From contig NZ_CANBCA010000011.1 in the NCBI RefSeq assembly GCF_947367035.1, forward strand, positions 1 through 63,159: 63,159 bases of DNA, given 5' to 3'. The notes beneath the pieces are model-generated. The model ran no database searches, had not been told where the DNA came from, and saw only the letters and a program-made list of their open reading frames with translations. Shown here piece by piece: positions 1-9,403 of the stretch (the stretch's first letter is position 1; every line of letters begins with the position of its first letter). Source of the stretch: an uncultured Helicobacter sp. Lineage in GTDB: Bacteria; Campylobacterota; Campylobacteria; Campylobacterales; Helicobacteraceae. Position numbers and translations under genes: made by a program.

Positions 1-799
1 GGATAAGGTTTGCAGTGTTTGTATTGTGGTTGAGGTAGGAGAAGAAGTGGGTGAGATTGTTTTGTATTGCACGCACACTAAAAATAAGATTGTTATAAAA
101 TGCCCAAATTAGTGGAACTAAAATTACTAATAGGATAACGATCCCGATTGAAAATGCTTTAAATAGTGCGGTATCAATAAAGCCCACAACATCATAGGAG
201 ATTTGATTGACATATTTGCTTAGGGTATCTACATAAACACCTGTGGAAATCCAAATATTTTCAGTATTTGGAATCATTGTAGCATAACCGACTTTTTGTG
301 CTGTCCCAAGACCGCCATCAGGAAGTGGTTTGCTAAAAGAAAAACGAACAAATTTTGTCTGTTGTTTTTGTGTTTTTGCAGTTTCGTATAAATCTCTGAC
401 ATAATATATGCCATTCGTATCTTTGGCTTCATAAAGTGATTTTCCAATCAAATCTTTACGCGTTGGGTGTGCCACAGGCGTCCATTCTTTATAGGCAAAA
501 TAATACCCACTTTTATCCGATTCAAATCGGAATTTTTCAATTGCTTTTGCTATAATCGCAATTTGCGAAGGCTCGTCTAGCCCAACAATTAGTTCACCTA
601 ATGCTTCTGCTAAACTATCGGTTGCAAGCTTGATTTTTTGCTCCACTTCCTCACTTACGGCTTGATGAATTTCAGCCTCTGTATTATGAACCATATCTTG
701 CTTAAAATACATTATAATGCTAGATATGCTTGCTAGGCTAATTATCATACCGACTACAAGCATTGAAATTTTTAGTTTTAATGACAGATGTTTATACAT
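1..799 (-). CDS. Methyl-accepting chemotaxis protein, N-terminal part (cut by window edge)
   Basis: The frame is open from an ATG at 799 to the window edge (266 residues, 3' end missing). A strong RBS (AAGGAGG) lies just upstream. The order seen is a cytoplasmic tip, TM1 at about residues 11-32, a periplasmic region of about 180 residues, TM2 at about 214-236, then the start of a cytoplasmic part. The periplasmic region has the look of a Cache-type sensor: a SGYYFAY stretch near residue 97, HPTRKDLIGKSL near 111, and a GYATMIP...WISTGVYVD segment near 171-191. This is the usual layout of a transducer that senses a small molecule and signals to CheA/CheW. The signalling domain lies outside the window, so a Cache sensor kinase or cyclase is not formally excluded. 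The ligand cannot be read from the sequence. Confidence 0.8.
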   Translation of the reverse strand, partial: MYKHLSLKLKISMLVVGMIISLASISSIIMYFKQDMVHNTEAEIHQAVSEEVEQKIKLATDSLAEALGELIVGLDEPSQIAIIAKAIEKFRFESDKSGYYFAYKEWTPVAHPTRKDLIGKSLYEAKDTNGIYYVRDLYETAKTQKQQTKFVRFSFSKPLPDGGLGTAQKVGYATMIPNTENIWISTGVYVDTLSKYVNQISYDVVGFIDTALFKAFSIGIVILLVILVPLIWAFYNNLIFSVRAIQNNLTHFFSYLNHNTNTANLI

Positions 800-912
800 A
801 GACCCTCCTTGAAGATTCAATCACATAGACTTAATTATATAACTTTAGTCTTTAAAAAGTTTAAAATAATCTTGTATAAAGATAAACTGCGCGGAGTTTA
901 TTTGAAACAAAA

Positions 913-1845
913 TTATAAAGAAATTTGAGAACAAATTTCTGTTGCGCTGCCACAAAAATGTGAAGGAAATTGTGTTTTGTTGAAAGTGCGTTGGCGTTTG
1001 GCGAGTTGAGCTGTGTGTATAGAAATAGAGTCGCAAAGAGATTGTAGAGAAGAAATAGGTGCAGTTTGCGAGCTTATTGATAGGAGCTGCTTTTGATGAT
1101 TGAGATATTCCAAAGTCTCTTTAATGCCAATGCTCTTAATCCATTGATGATGGATTCCATAATGTGCAACTAATCTTTGTACCTCTTCTATAAGTCCGCT
1201 CTTAAGCATATTTTGTGTGCGTTCTTTAATTCTTGTTTTTAATAATTCACGCGTTAATACGATTTCAAAGATTTCACAGGATTGTAAAATCGGTTTGGGG
1301 GGATGGTTTGCAAAATACACACTAGGTGCGGTTTGTGTAGAGAAATAAATTTCTAATGCGCGTGTAATGCGGTAGGAATCTTGAGGTTTAATTTTGTTTG
1401 CATAAAGGGAATCCACTTTGGATAAATAGAGATATTTTGCTTGTAAATCCCCTAAGTTTTGCAGTGTAGATTCTATCTGTAATTTTTGAGATGGGGATAG
1501 TGCAGGTGCGGGAGAAAGTCCATAGAGTAAAGCCTTGAGATAAAAGCTTGTGCCTCCCACAATTAAAAGGTGTCTATGATTGGTTTCGCAGAATCTTTTT
1601 GCTTCATAGTATGCTTGGACAAAATTATAAACATTTTGTGATTCATTGGGACTTAAGACATCTATACCAAAATGCGGGATTCCTTTTCTCTCTTCAAGAC
1701 TGGGTTTCGCACTTGCAATATTAATTTCTTGGTAAATACTTAAAGAATCCAAGGAAAGAATTGCACAATGACGCGTAGAAGCAAGTTCTAATGCTAATGC
1801 ACTTTTGCCTGAACCACTACCACCTAAAATCGCAATAATTCGCAA
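913..1845 (-). CDS. miaA: tRNA dimethylallyltransferase
   Basis: MiaA transfers a dimethylallyl group to N6 of A37 in tRNAs reading codons that start with U. The 310-residue product is of normal length. It has a P-loop GGSGSGKS at residues 8-15, the family DSxxxY-type segment (DSLSIYQE) followed by ASAKP, and the VGGTSFYLKAL motif. The start is TTG at 1845; no ATG fits in frame nearby, and MRIIAILGG follows directly as expected. It begins 11 nt after the proC stop and has no strong RBS, so translation probably depends on fliW-proC-miaA co-transcription and coupling. Nothing looks damaged. Confidence 0.93.
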   Translation of the reverse strand: MRIIAILGGSGSGKSALALELASTRHCAILSLDSLSIYQEINIASAKPSLEERKGIPHFGIDVLSPNESQNVYNFVQAYYEAKRFCETNHRHLLIVGGTSFYLKALLYGLSPAPALSPSQKLQIESTLQNLGDLQAKYLYLSKVDSLYANKIKPQDSYRITRALEIYFSTQTAPSVYFANHPPKPILQSCEIFEIVLTRELLKTRIKERTQNMLKSGLIEEVQRLVAHYGIHHQWIKSIGIKETLEYLNHQKQLLSISSQTAPISSLQSLCDSISIHTAQLAKRQRTFNKTQFPSHFCGSATEICSQISL

Positions 1846-1856
1846 ATGATGGCTTG

Positions 1857-2600
1857 CTAGGCAAAGTTTTTAGAAGCTAAAATCGCTTCTAAAAAGGCAT
1901 TTTTAAGAGCGTGCTTTTCTAGGGTCGCTATACCTTGTGCCGTAGAACCTCCCGGACTCATCACATTTTCTTTAAGCAATGTTGGGTGATTTTGTTCCAA
2001 GAGTTTTGCAAAGCCATTAAACAATGTGCGCACGATTTGTGTGGAATCTTCGCGTTTTAAACCATAGGTTACACCACTATCAATCAGTGATTCGGCAACA
2101 AGCGCCAAAAATGCTGGCGCACAACCACCCAATGCAGTGGCTAAAGGAAAATCTTTTTCTGTAAGCCACACGCTTTTACCAATAGAATCAAAAATCGCAA
2201 AAGATTCTTCTTTAAAAGCCGAATCACCACAAAGACTTGTAATAGATTGTCCAACACTTGCGCAGATATTTGGCATTGCTCGGATATAATTTTCTGACTC
2301 TATTGTTTTTTTCAAAGTTTCTAGGCTCGTGGCATTAAGGATAGAATAGATGCATTTTGCTTTACCTTGAAAGTGAAATTCATTCAAGGCATAAGGTTTA
2401 ATACAAAGCAGAAGTTCATCATTTTCTTTGAGTGAAAGGATGGAGTTTTTCAAAAATAGAGGTGTGAGGCTTAATTCTTCACAAAAAGCTTGGATCTTTG
2501 CATTATCACGACCGCAAACAAATAATTGGTATTTGGCTTTTAAGCCTTGTGCTAAGGCTTTTGCCATTTTTCCATAGCCTAAAAGGATTAAGGATTTCAT
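1857..2600 (-). CDS. proC: Pyrroline-5-carboxylate reductase
   Basis: ProC catalyses the last step of proline synthesis, reducing 1-pyrroline-5-carboxylate with NAD(P)H in the cytoplasm. The 247-residue protein starts with a Rossmann fold whose GYGKMA loop is at residues 8-13. It ends with the family signature beginning MSPGGSTAQGIATLE near residue 214. Its start overlaps the end of fliW by 4 nt (ATGA type), and miaA follows 11 nt after its stop. The same fliW-proC pairing next to bamD and lon is known from Campylobacter jejuni, so this is a conserved core neighbourhood rather than a functional pathway cluster. Confidence 0.93.
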   Translation of the reverse strand: MKSLILLGYGKMAKALAQGLKAKYQLFVCGRDNAKIQAFCEELSLTPLFLKNSILSLKENDELLLCIKPYALNEFHFQGKAKCIYSILNATSLETLKKTIESENYIRAMPNICASVGQSITSLCGDSAFKEESFAIFDSIGKSVWLTEKDFPLATALGGCAPAFLALVAESLIDSGVTYGLKREDSTQIVRTLFNGFAKLLEQNHPTLLKENVMSPGGSTAQGIATLEKHALKNAFLEAILASKNFA

Positions 2601-3037
2601 TCCGCGGTTTTATTGTTGCTAAAGTCAAAAAATTTTGAAATGGGTTCAGATAATCCAAAGTTTTCGTATTTAAAATTCTCTAGAACAACTTGTGCCATTG
2701 TGAGGTTTTCAAAGTTGAAAAGCACAGGAGCCAAAAAATTCACGCTAGATTCTTCAATGGGTTCTTTAACACAGACAATATTTAATGTAACAAGTTTGGA
2801 GTTTTGAGGGTCAGTGTTTGTTTTGCCTTTTAAATCTAAAAGGGCTTTAACAGGAGAAGGAATTTCAAACTCATAATCTGTGCGCATTGCATAAGGATTA
2901 ACTAATGTAAAAGAAATGCCATCGTTTGCACAGCTTTTTAATTGCATAAAAGTTTCATCATCTTTTGCGATTTTCTCTAGCTTCATCTTTTGGATATGTT
3001 CAAAACCTAAAATCGGGGATTTAACTACAAATTCCAT
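2597..3037 (-). CDS. fliW: Flagellar assembly factor FliW
   Basis: FliW binds newly made flagellin and, by partner switching, controls the translational repressor CsrA, so that flagellin synthesis follows export. The 146-residue length and the N-terminal segment (VKSPILGFEHIQKMKLEKI) with the following FMQLKS and FTLVNPY elements fit the family (formerly DUF180). It is the first gene of the minus-strand fliW-proC-miaA run, with RBS AAGGAAAAGG before the ATG. Helicobacter pylori has two FliW paralogues; which one this corresponds to cannot be decided here. csrA is not in the window. Confidence 0.88.
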   Translation of the reverse strand: MEFVVKSPILGFEHIQKMKLEKIAKDDETFMQLKSCANDGISFTLVNPYAMRTDYEFEIPSPVKALLDLKGKTNTDPQNSKLVTLNIVCVKEPIEESSVNFLAPVLFNFENLTMAQVVLENFKYENFGLSEPISKFFDFSNNKTAE

Positions 3038-3332
3038 TACCTTTTCCTTCGCAAATTAGCGTTCATAGTTAGCGTAAAATCTTTATGAAAATAATTCTTT
3101 ATCTAAAAGTTTTATGTGAGATTTTATCGCAATAAAAACAAAAAATCAATTTTATTTTTAAAAAAATTATAAAATCTCTATACAAATCCGCTATAATTAC
3201 GACTATTTTTGACTTTTGGCTTTAAAATGTTTCTTAGCTTGTAAGATAATTTATGGTAAATTTTAGTTTAAAATCTTTTTGCTAAGGTTAAAGGTTACAA
3301 TCCAAATTAATTTATTAAGGAATCTATAAACA
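3038..3332. promoter_or_regulatory. Divergent promoter region fliW / bamD-lon
   Basis: This is a 295-bp AT-rich spacer between two divergent transcription units. On the plus strand a TATAAT lies at 3192-3197 in the context CGCTATAATTACG, about 135 bp before the bamD ATG. That suggests a long 5' leader or a second, closer promoter around 3250-3290. No open frame of note is seen. A T-rich run upstream of the -10 fits the weak -35 usage of this phylum. Assignment is by eye only. Confidence 0.45.
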
Positions 3333-4001
3333 ATGTTAAAAATCATTAAAATTCCCTTTTTTGCTTTATGTTTATTCGTATTTTTAGGAGCTTGTTCATC
3401 TAAAACTAACAGCGGTTTAGCTTTAGATGAAGTGAATAAACCCGCGGATTATTGGTATCAAAATATGTTAAAGGAAATTCGCAATGGCGATTTAGAAAAA
3501 GCTGATAGTTATTTTGTTTCCTTACAGAGTGAGCATTTAAATTCCCCACTTTTGAGTGAAGCAATGTTGATTTTAGGACGTGCGCATATGCAAGAAGAGG
3601 AGTATTTGTTAGCGGGATTCTATTTTGATGAATTTATGAAACGTTTTGGAAATGAAAAAAACATTGATTTTGTGCAGTATTTAAAATTGCAAGCGAATTA
3701 TTTTGCTTTTGGAAAGCAATTTCGTGACCAGCAATTATTGCTTCAGTCCATTAATGAAGCCAAAGCTTTTGACCAAAAATACCCTTATTCTCGTTATCGT
3801 CCAATGGTAGATACAATGCTTTTAAAGCTTGAGTTGGCAAATTTAAGCCTTAACAAAGAGATAATCAAGATCTATAAGCGTAAAGACAAAACAAATGCCG
3901 CAGAATTTTATCAACAAAAAATTGATGAGAACGCTTGGATTAAAGATGTGTATTATCAAGAGGCTCATTCTCCTTGGTATCAAAGAATGTTTGAGTGGTA
4001 G
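3333..4001 (+). CDS. bamD: Outer membrane assembly lipoprotein BamD
   Basis: BamD is the essential TPR lipoprotein of the BAM complex, which inserts beta-barrel proteins into the outer membrane. The 222-residue product has a lipoprotein signal peptide with lipobox LGAC (acyl Cys at residue 21). The body is alpha-helical with TPR-like pairs (NSPLLSEAMLILGRAHMQ, then YPYSRYRPMVDTMLLKLE), which matches the family. The RBS is AAGGAATCT before the ATG. It runs directly into lon, whose RBS overlaps its stop codon. The bamD-lon pair next to divergent fliW is the Campylobacter order. Confidence 0.9.
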   Translation: MLKIIKIPFFALCLFVFLGACSSKTNSGLALDEVNKPADYWYQNMLKEIRNGDLEKADSYFVSLQSEHLNSPLLSEAMLILGRAHMQEEEYLLAGFYFDEFMKRFGNEKNIDFVQYLKLQANYFAFGKQFRDQQLLLQSINEAKAFDQKYPYSRYRPMVDTMLLKLELANLSLNKEIIKIYKRKDKTNAAEFYQQKIDENAWIKDVYYQEAHSPWYQRMFEW

Positions 4002-4009
4002 GAGAGAAT

Positions 4010-6424
4010 ATGCAATTAGAACGTTATGGAGAATTTCCAAAAAATCTACCCGTAATTGTAGAAGAAGAGATGTTTCTTTATCCTTTTATGATTGCACCCT
4101 TATTTGTGAGTGATGAAGAAAATCTAAAAGCTATTGATTTGGCAATGGAATCTCAAGATAAACTTATTTTTATTACAGCTTCTAAGTCTAGTGAGATTGG
4201 CGAGAGTGATACAGGATTCTATGATGTGGGTGTGATTGGGGTGATTATGCGTCGTGTGGCATTACCTGAAGGACGTGTGAAGATTCTATTTCAAGGTTTA
4301 AGTCGCGGGCGCTTACTTCAAATAGAATCCAAAATTCCTCTGAGGGGCAAGATTGAGCCTATTCTATCATTAGCCTTTGATTCTGCGCGAATGGAGGCAA
4401 TTTTATCGGTTTTAAAAGAGCGATTGCGAAACCTCTATAATATTGCACAAAACTTTCCACAAGATTTATTAAAGAGTATTAATGAGACAATGGACCCCAA
4501 TCGTGCGGCAGATTTGATTGCAAGTGCAATTCGGCTTAAAAAAGACCAAGCTTATAAAATCTTTAAAGAAAATGACCCAGAAGAACGTTTGTTGAGCTTG
4601 ATTGAAATTGTTATGGAAGAAATCCGCGCCCAACAAATTCAAAAAGAAATTAGAACTAAAGTTAATTCTCAAATGGAAAAAATTAACAAAGAATATTTCT
4701 TAAAAGAGCAGTTAAAGCAAATCCAAAGAGAATTAGGCGGGGATAGTGGCAAGGATACAGAGATAGAGGAATACCGCCAAAAGTTAGAAAAACTAAAAAG
4801 TAATATGAGTAAAGATGCTTACAAAGAGATTTCTAAGCAGATTAATAAACTCTCAAGAATGCACCAAGATAGTGCAGATGCAAATTTATTGCAAAATTAT
4901 GTTGAATTAGTCTTAGAGATTCCTTTTGGTCTCTTTGCGAAAAAACCACTTAAGATTGATGAGGTAGAAAAACAGCTCAACAAAGACCATTTCGCATTAG
5001 AGAAGCCAAAAGAGCGGATTATAGAGTATTTTGCGGTACGCGAATTGCTTGCCTTACGCGGTAAAGGCAACAATGAAAACAAAGGCACGATTTTGTGCTT
5101 TTATGGACCGCCTGGAGTTGGTAAGACAAGCCTCGCAAACTCCATTGCCACAGCCTTGAAGCGTAAATTAGTCAGAATCGCATTGGGAGGCTTAGAAGAT
5201 GTGAATGAATTGCGTGGGCATCGCCGAACTTATATTGGTGCAATGCCCGGTAGAATCGTGCAAGGTTTGATTGATGCTAAAGAGATGAATCCAGTAGTCG
5301 TGCTAGATGAAATAGACAAAGTCCATAATTCTTTTCGCGGAGACCCCTCTTCTGTATTGCTAGAGATTTTAGACCCAGAGCAAAATAAGGAGTTTAGGGA
5401 TTATTATACGAATTTTGATTTAGATTTATCGCAAGTGATTTTTATCGCCACAGCGAACGATATTGGTGCAATTCCCGCTCCTTTGCGTGATAGAATGGAG
5501 TTTATTAATATCAACAGCTACACACCGAGTCAAAAGGAACAAATTGCCAAAAAATATTTAATACCACAAGAGCTTAAAAAACACGGCTTACAAAATAATG
5601 AGATTCATTTCTCAAGTAGCGCAATTAAGATGTTAATTGAAAAATACACTAGAGAGGCAGGTGTGCGGAATCTTCGCCGCAAGATTGCACAGATTTTGCG
5701 TAAAGTGGCAAAAAATATTTTACAAGCACCACAAGAAAGAATCCAAATTACACCTAAAAATCTGCACGAATTTTTAGATAAGATTGTCTTTGAGTTTGAA
5801 AATGCAAGTAAAAATGCAGAAGTTGGGTTAGTCAATGGGCTTGCTTGGACGAGTGTAGGGGGAGATGTTTTAAGAATAGAGGCACTTAAAATCAAAGGTA
5901 AGGGCGGTTTGCATTTGACGGGAAATTTAGGCAATGTGATGAAAGAAAGCGCAAAAATTGCCTATTCTTATGTCAAATCTTTGATTGATAGTGGAGTGTT
6001 AAAGGTGGATTGTAGGTTGATTCCAGAAACTCCAAAAGAAAAAGAAGAAGGTATCAAGCCAAGCGCTAGTGAGATTTATAATCGTTTTGATGTGCATTTA
6101 CACGTGCCAGAAGGTGCGACACCAAAGGACGGACCAAGTGCTGGAATCGCCATTGCTAGTGCGCTTGCTTCCTTGCTTACGAATAAAAAAGCACGTAGCA
6201 ATGTGGCAATGACAGGAGAGCTAACCTTAAGAGGAAAAGTTTTGCCCATTGGAGGATTGCAAGAAAAGCTGATTGCAGCCTATAAATCTGGAATGAAAGA
6301 AGTATTGATTCCAAAGAAAAATTTTGAACGAGATATGGACGAGATTCCACAAGAAGTAAAAGATGGGTTGCAGATTCGTCCTGTGAGTGAGTTTAAAGAA
6401 GTTTTACGCCTAATCTTAGAGTAA
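4010..6424 (+). CDS. lon: ATP-dependent protease La (Lon)
   Basis: Lon is a homo-hexameric AAA+ serine protease that degrades damaged and short-lived regulatory proteins. I place the start at ATG 4010, giving 804 residues: AGGAG lies at 4000-4004, and the longer GTG frame from 3995 would start inside bamD. The N-terminal substrate domain is followed by a helical linker, Walker A GPPGVGKT (about residues 366-373), Walker B VVVLDEID, and the C-terminal protease domain with PKDGPSAG (catalytic Ser about 710) and a downstream Lys in TLRGKVLPIGG...K. All catalytic elements are intact. Confidence 0.97.
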   Translation: MQLERYGEFPKNLPVIVEEEMFLYPFMIAPLFVSDEENLKAIDLAMESQDKLIFITASKSSEIGESDTGFYDVGVIGVIMRRVALPEGRVKILFQGLSRGRLLQIESKIPLRGKIEPILSLAFDSARMEAILSVLKERLRNLYNIAQNFPQDLLKSINETMDPNRAADLIASAIRLKKDQAYKIFKENDPEERLLSLIEIVMEEIRAQQIQKEIRTKVNSQMEKINKEYFLKEQLKQIQRELGGDSGKDTEIEEYRQKLEKLKSNMSKDAYKEISKQINKLSRMHQDSADANLLQNYVELVLEIPFGLFAKKPLKIDEVEKQLNKDHFALEKPKERIIEYFAVRELLALRGKGNNENKGTILCFYGPPGVGKTSLANSIATALKRKLVRIALGGLEDVNELRGHRRTYIGAMPGRIVQGLIDAKEMNPVVVLDEIDKVHNSFRGDPSSVLLEILDPEQNKEFRDYYTNFDLDLSQVIFIATANDIGAIPAPLRDRMEFININSYTPSQKEQIAKKYLIPQELKKHGLQNNEIHFSSSAIKMLIEKYTREAGVRNLRRKIAQILRKVAKNILQAPQERIQITPKNLHEFLDKIVFEFENASKNAEVGLVNGLAWTSVGGDVLRIEALKIKGKGGLHLTGNLGNVMKESAKIAYSYVKSLIDSGVLKVDCRLIPETPKEKEEGIKPSASEIYNRFDVHLHVPEGATPKDGPSAGIAIASALASLLTNKKARSNVAMTGELTLRGKVLPIGGLQEKLIAAYKSGMKEVLIPKKNFERDMDEIPQEVKDGLQIRPVSEFKEVLRLILE

Positions 6425-6479
6425 GGTGTGATGAAACAACGAGATAAAAGCCTTTTGCTTTGGGGTTCTATATTTAAAG

Positions 6480-7136
6480 ATGGCTTCAAATTTTAATCCC
6501 ACACTAGAATCCAATTCTGTGAGGCAAATTCTAGAATCTCTCGCAATTCCTTTTTGTCAATACCCTGCAATTTGTGGGATAGATGAAGCGGGGAGAGGTT
6601 GTATTGCGGGTTCGCTTTTTGTGTGTGGTGTGGTGTTGAAAAATCCTCCTGATAGATTCTTGAGTCAGCTTAAGGATTCTAAAGTGCTTTCTCAAATCAC
6701 ACGGGATTCTTTAGCAGAGCAAATTAAGCAATACACATACTTTCATCTGGTGCAAACGAGTGCCGATATGATTGATGCCAAGGGTTTAAGCGTGTGTATA
6801 AGGGACTCTTTGCTTGAAATTTTATCGCATTTAAATGCTCCTTTTTATGTGTTTGATGGTTCTTGTAATTTTAAGATTGATACCTTAAAAACGCTTGTTA
6901 AAGGGGATTCTAAATTGTATGCTATTAGTGCGGCAAGTATTTTGGCAAAAAGCGCAAAAGATGCAGAAATGCTACAATGGCACGAAAAATACCCCCAATA
7001 TGACTTTGCACACAATAAGGGTTATGGCACAAAGGCGCATTTAAATGCAATTAAAAAGTATGGATTCTGTGCAATTCATCGGAAAAGTTATCATATCAAA
7101 TCCCTTTCAAATCTTTTTAAACTTTGCGAAAAATAG
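6480..7136 (+). CDS. rnhB: Ribonuclease HII
   Basis: RNase HII cuts the RNA strand of RNA-DNA hybrids and starts removal of single ribonucleotides from DNA. The 218-residue protein shows the type 2 signature GIDEAGRG with catalytic Asp35 and Glu36. It also has the later acidic positions in VFDGSCNF and in SILAKSAKDAEM, and the family GYGT loop (HNKGYGTKAHL). It begins 55 nt after lon with only a weak RBS and probably shares its transcript. The N-terminal 25 residues before the core are poorly conserved, so a start slightly downstream is possible, but no better ATG is seen. Confidence 0.94.
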   Translation: MASNFNPTLESNSVRQILESLAIPFCQYPAICGIDEAGRGCIAGSLFVCGVVLKNPPDRFLSQLKDSKVLSQITRDSLAEQIKQYTYFHLVQTSADMIDAKGLSVCIRDSLLEILSHLNAPFYVFDGSCNFKIDTLKTLVKGDSKLYAISAASILAKSAKDAEMLQWHEKYPQYDFAHNKGYGTKAHLNAIKKYGFCAIHRKSYHIKSLSNLFKLCEK

Positions 7137-7181
7137 GGCTAAAATTTTTTATATTTAATTCCTATTAAATGCTTCAAAAGT

Positions 7182-7187
7182 TATAAT
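7182..7187 (+). promoter_or_regulatory. -10 box upstream of minD
   Basis: A TATAAT hexamer preceded by an AT-rich stretch lies 33 bp before the minD start, in the 83-bp gap after rnhB. There is no clear -35 box, as is usual for sigma70 promoters in this phylum. It would start a leader of about 25 nt carrying the RBS AAGGAAGGT at 7206-7214. Confidence 0.55.
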
Positions 7188-7219
7188 TGTTAGCTTAATT
7201 TTACAAGGAAGGTGTTGCT

Positions 7220-8020
7220 TTGAGTGGATGTGTGATGACAATTACCTCTGGTAAAGGCGGGGTGGGAAAATCCACCACGACTGCAAATCTTGCAGTTGGA
7301 TTAGCTCAACTGGGCAAAAAAGTAGTGGCGGTGGATTTTGACATTGGTTTGCGTAATTTAGATATGATTTTGGGTTTAGAAAATCGCATTGTATATGATA
7401 TTGTGAATGTAATGGAGGGAGAGTGTAACCTCTCTCAAGCACTTATTAACGACAAAAAGACGAAGAATCTTTATTTCCTCCCTGCAAGTCAGAGCAAAGA
7501 TAAAAATATCTTGGATAAAGAAAAAGTTGCATTATTGATTTGTAAGCTAAGAGAGGAATTTGACTTTATTTTGCTTGATTCTCCCGCGGGGATTGAAGGA
7601 GGGTTTGAACACGCAATTTTTCTAGCTGATAGGGCATTAATTGTTTCTACACCGGAAGTTTCAAGTGTGCGTGATGCAGATAGAGTAATAGGAATCATTG
7701 ATGCAAAAAGTCAAAAAGCACAAATGGGACAAGAAGTGTTAAAACACGTTATTATTAATCGGTTAAAACCTGAAATGGTAGAAAAAGGCGAGATGTTGAG
7801 CGTAGAAGATGTGTTAAATATCCTTGCTTTGCCTTTGCTTGGAATCGTACCAGAAGATGAAAAAATCATCTCTTCTACCAATATGGGAGAACCCGTGATT
7901 TATAGCAATTCTTTATCTGCACAGGCTTATCAGAATATCGCAAAACGCATTTTGGGGGAAGAAGTGCCTTATTTAGAGTTAAAGGTCAAAAAGGGATTTT
8001 TTGGGAGGCTGTTTAAATGA
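7220..8020 (+). CDS. minD: Septum site-determining ATPase MinD
   Basis: MinD is the membrane-bound ATPase which, with MinE, places the division site at midcell. The 266-residue product has the deviant Walker [10 protein letters not shown] (residues 11-19) and the switch segment LLDSPAGIE. It ends with an amphipathic membrane-targeting tail ([15 protein letters not shown]). I accept the TTG start at 7220, because AAGGAAGGT lies 7 nt upstream and it keeps the usual short N-terminus; an ATG at 7235 would shorten it by five residues. The last codons overlap minE by 4 nt. Confidence 0.95.
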   Translation: MSGCVMTITSGKGGVGKSTTTANLAVGLAQLGKKVVAVDFDIGLRNLDMILGLENRIVYDIVNVMEGECNLSQALINDKKTKNLYFLPASQSKDKNILDKEKVALLICKLREEFDFILLDSPAGIEGGFEHAIFLADRALIVSTPEVSSVRDADRVIGIIDAKSQKAQMGQEVLKHVIINRLKPEMVEKGEMLSVEDVLNILALPLLGIVPEDEKIISSTNMGEPVIYSNSLSAQAYQNIAKRILGEEVPYLELKVKKGFFGRLFK

Positions 8021-8253
8021 GTTTTATGAATAAACTCTTTAGTGGAAAAAAACCTTCTGCTCAAGAGGCGAGAGACCGCTTAACATTGATTTTAGCCCAC
8101 GAGCGCGCCATTAATGTGCCTTATATGGACGCAATGAAAAAAGAAATTTTAGAGGTGATTAAAAAATATACAAAAGCCCAAAAAATTGACATTAAAACAG
8201 ATTCCAATCAAGATTTTAATACGCTTGAAGTTGAGATTTTGCTAGAAAAATAA
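8017..8253 (+). CDS. minE: Cell division topological specificity factor MinE
   Basis: MinE stimulates the MinD ATPase and drives pole-to-pole oscillation. The 78-residue length fits the family. The N-terminal amphipathic helix ([11 protein letters not shown]), the anti-MinCD segment around residues 17-35 ([17 protein letters not shown]) and the C-terminal dimerisation part ending VEILLEK are all visible. Its ATG overlaps the minD stop (ATGA), so the two are translationally coupled. No minC is present next to it; minC sits elsewhere in many Helicobacter genomes. Confidence 0.94.
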   Translation: MSFMNKLFSGKKPSAQEARDRLTLILAHERAINVPYMDAMKKEILEVIKKYTKAQKIDIKTDSNQDFNTLEVEILLEK

Positions 8254-8260
8254 CTCTCAA

Positions 8261-9343
8261 ATGGATAAAGTAAAGCCCCTAACGATTGGTATTATCGCAT
8301 TATTGCTCCTATTGCTTAGTTTTAACTTTATCCCCAAAGATTCCAAGTCCCCAAAGATTCCATTATCCAAAACAACAATGTTAAAATCTCCTAGCATAGA
8401 ATCCAATACTACTTTAGCACAAAACAATGCAGAGTTAATCCAAAAGAATATTGATTTTTTAAAACAAAATTTAGAAGCACTCAAGGCAGATTCTGCTGCA
8501 TCGGCAGAAGAATCTCCAAACAATATGGAAGTGAATTTAGACTTACAAACGCAATCTAATATGACAAAAGCGCAAGACCATCAAGAAATGCTCCTGTTAA
8601 AGGATTATCAAGAGGAATCTCAAGTAGAAAATTTAGAAAATCAAAAGCACAAATGCCAACGTATTAAACCACAACTTGCTATTATCCTTGATGATATAGG
8701 AACTTTTGCTCAATATTCTGCCTTAACCAAAATTAAATATAAAATCACACCCTCACTTTTTCCTAGGAGTAAAGCCAGCCCACAAACTCCAAAAATAGCA
8801 AAAATAGCCCCTTTTTATATGGTGCATTTACCGCTTGAAGCATTAAATTTTTATCAAGAGGGACACGATTTGTTGTTTGTGGGTGATTCAAAAGACAAAA
8901 TTGAGCAAAGAATCCAAGCCATCAAGCAAGATTTTCCGACACTAACTTATCTCAATAATCACACAGGAAGTAAATTCACGCAAAACTTGGATTCTATGAA
9001 GTTACTTTTAGAAACGCTTGCAAAATATAAAATAAGTTTTTTGGATTCTAAAACAGCTTCTAATACTAAAACAAGCACTTTTTATGCTACGCATACTCAA
9101 GAATTGCTTAATCCTTGTCAAGGTAATTTTTTAGAACGTGATGTATTTTTGGATAATGAATTAAATATTCCAAAGATTACACAAAATCTAATCCAAGCGG
9201 TTAAAATTGCAAAAACTAAAGGCTATGCTATTGCCATTGGACATCCGCATAAAGAAACTTTATTGGCTCTTAAAAACGCGGAAGACTATCTAGCCAAAAG
9301 TGGAGTAGAAATGGTGTATATTAATGAAATTATCGCACCCTAA
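8261..9343 (+). CDS. Divergent polysaccharide deacetylase family protein (YibQ/DUF610-like)
   Basis: The 360-residue protein has one N-terminal membrane anchor (about residues 7-24) and a low-complexity Ser/Asn/Gln/Glu-rich linker to about residue 135. A periplasmic domain then begins PQLAIILDDIG (residues 138-147). It contains SLFPRSKASP, FYMVHLPLEAL, YLNNHTGSKFT, SFLDSKTAS and AIAIGHPHKETL. These are the landmarks of the divergent polysaccharide deacetylase family (YibQ), which has a NodB-like fold but changed metal ligands. Enzymatic activity has not been settled for the family. It starts 7 nt after minE, so it belongs to the minDE transcript. A role at the cell envelope near division is inference from context. 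Confidence 0.8.
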   Translation: MDKVKPLTIGIIALLLLLLSFNFIPKDSKSPKIPLSKTTMLKSPSIESNTTLAQNNAELIQKNIDFLKQNLEALKADSAASAEESPNNMEVNLDLQTQSNMTKAQDHQEMLLLKDYQEESQVENLENQKHKCQRIKPQLAIILDDIGTFAQYSALTKIKYKITPSLFPRSKASPQTPKIAKIAPFYMVHLPLEALNFYQEGHDLLFVGDSKDKIEQRIQAIKQDFPTLTYLNNHTGSKFTQNLDSMKLLLETLAKYKISFLDSKTASNTKTSTFYATHTQELLNPCQGNFLERDVFLDNELNIPKITQNLIQAVKIAKTKGYAIAIGHPHKETLLALKNAEDYLAKSGVEMVYINEIIAP

Positions 9344-9403
9344 CTATTCTATAAAGAACTTATGCTAAAATACCTTTTAGTTTAAGAAATTAAGGGATTC
9401 CTA

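Noticed and set aside
6431..6496. 21-codon frame starting ATG between lon and rnhB
   Set aside because: It overlaps the start of rnhB in another frame, has a weak RBS and no recognisable sequence; not enough to call a gene or leader peptide.
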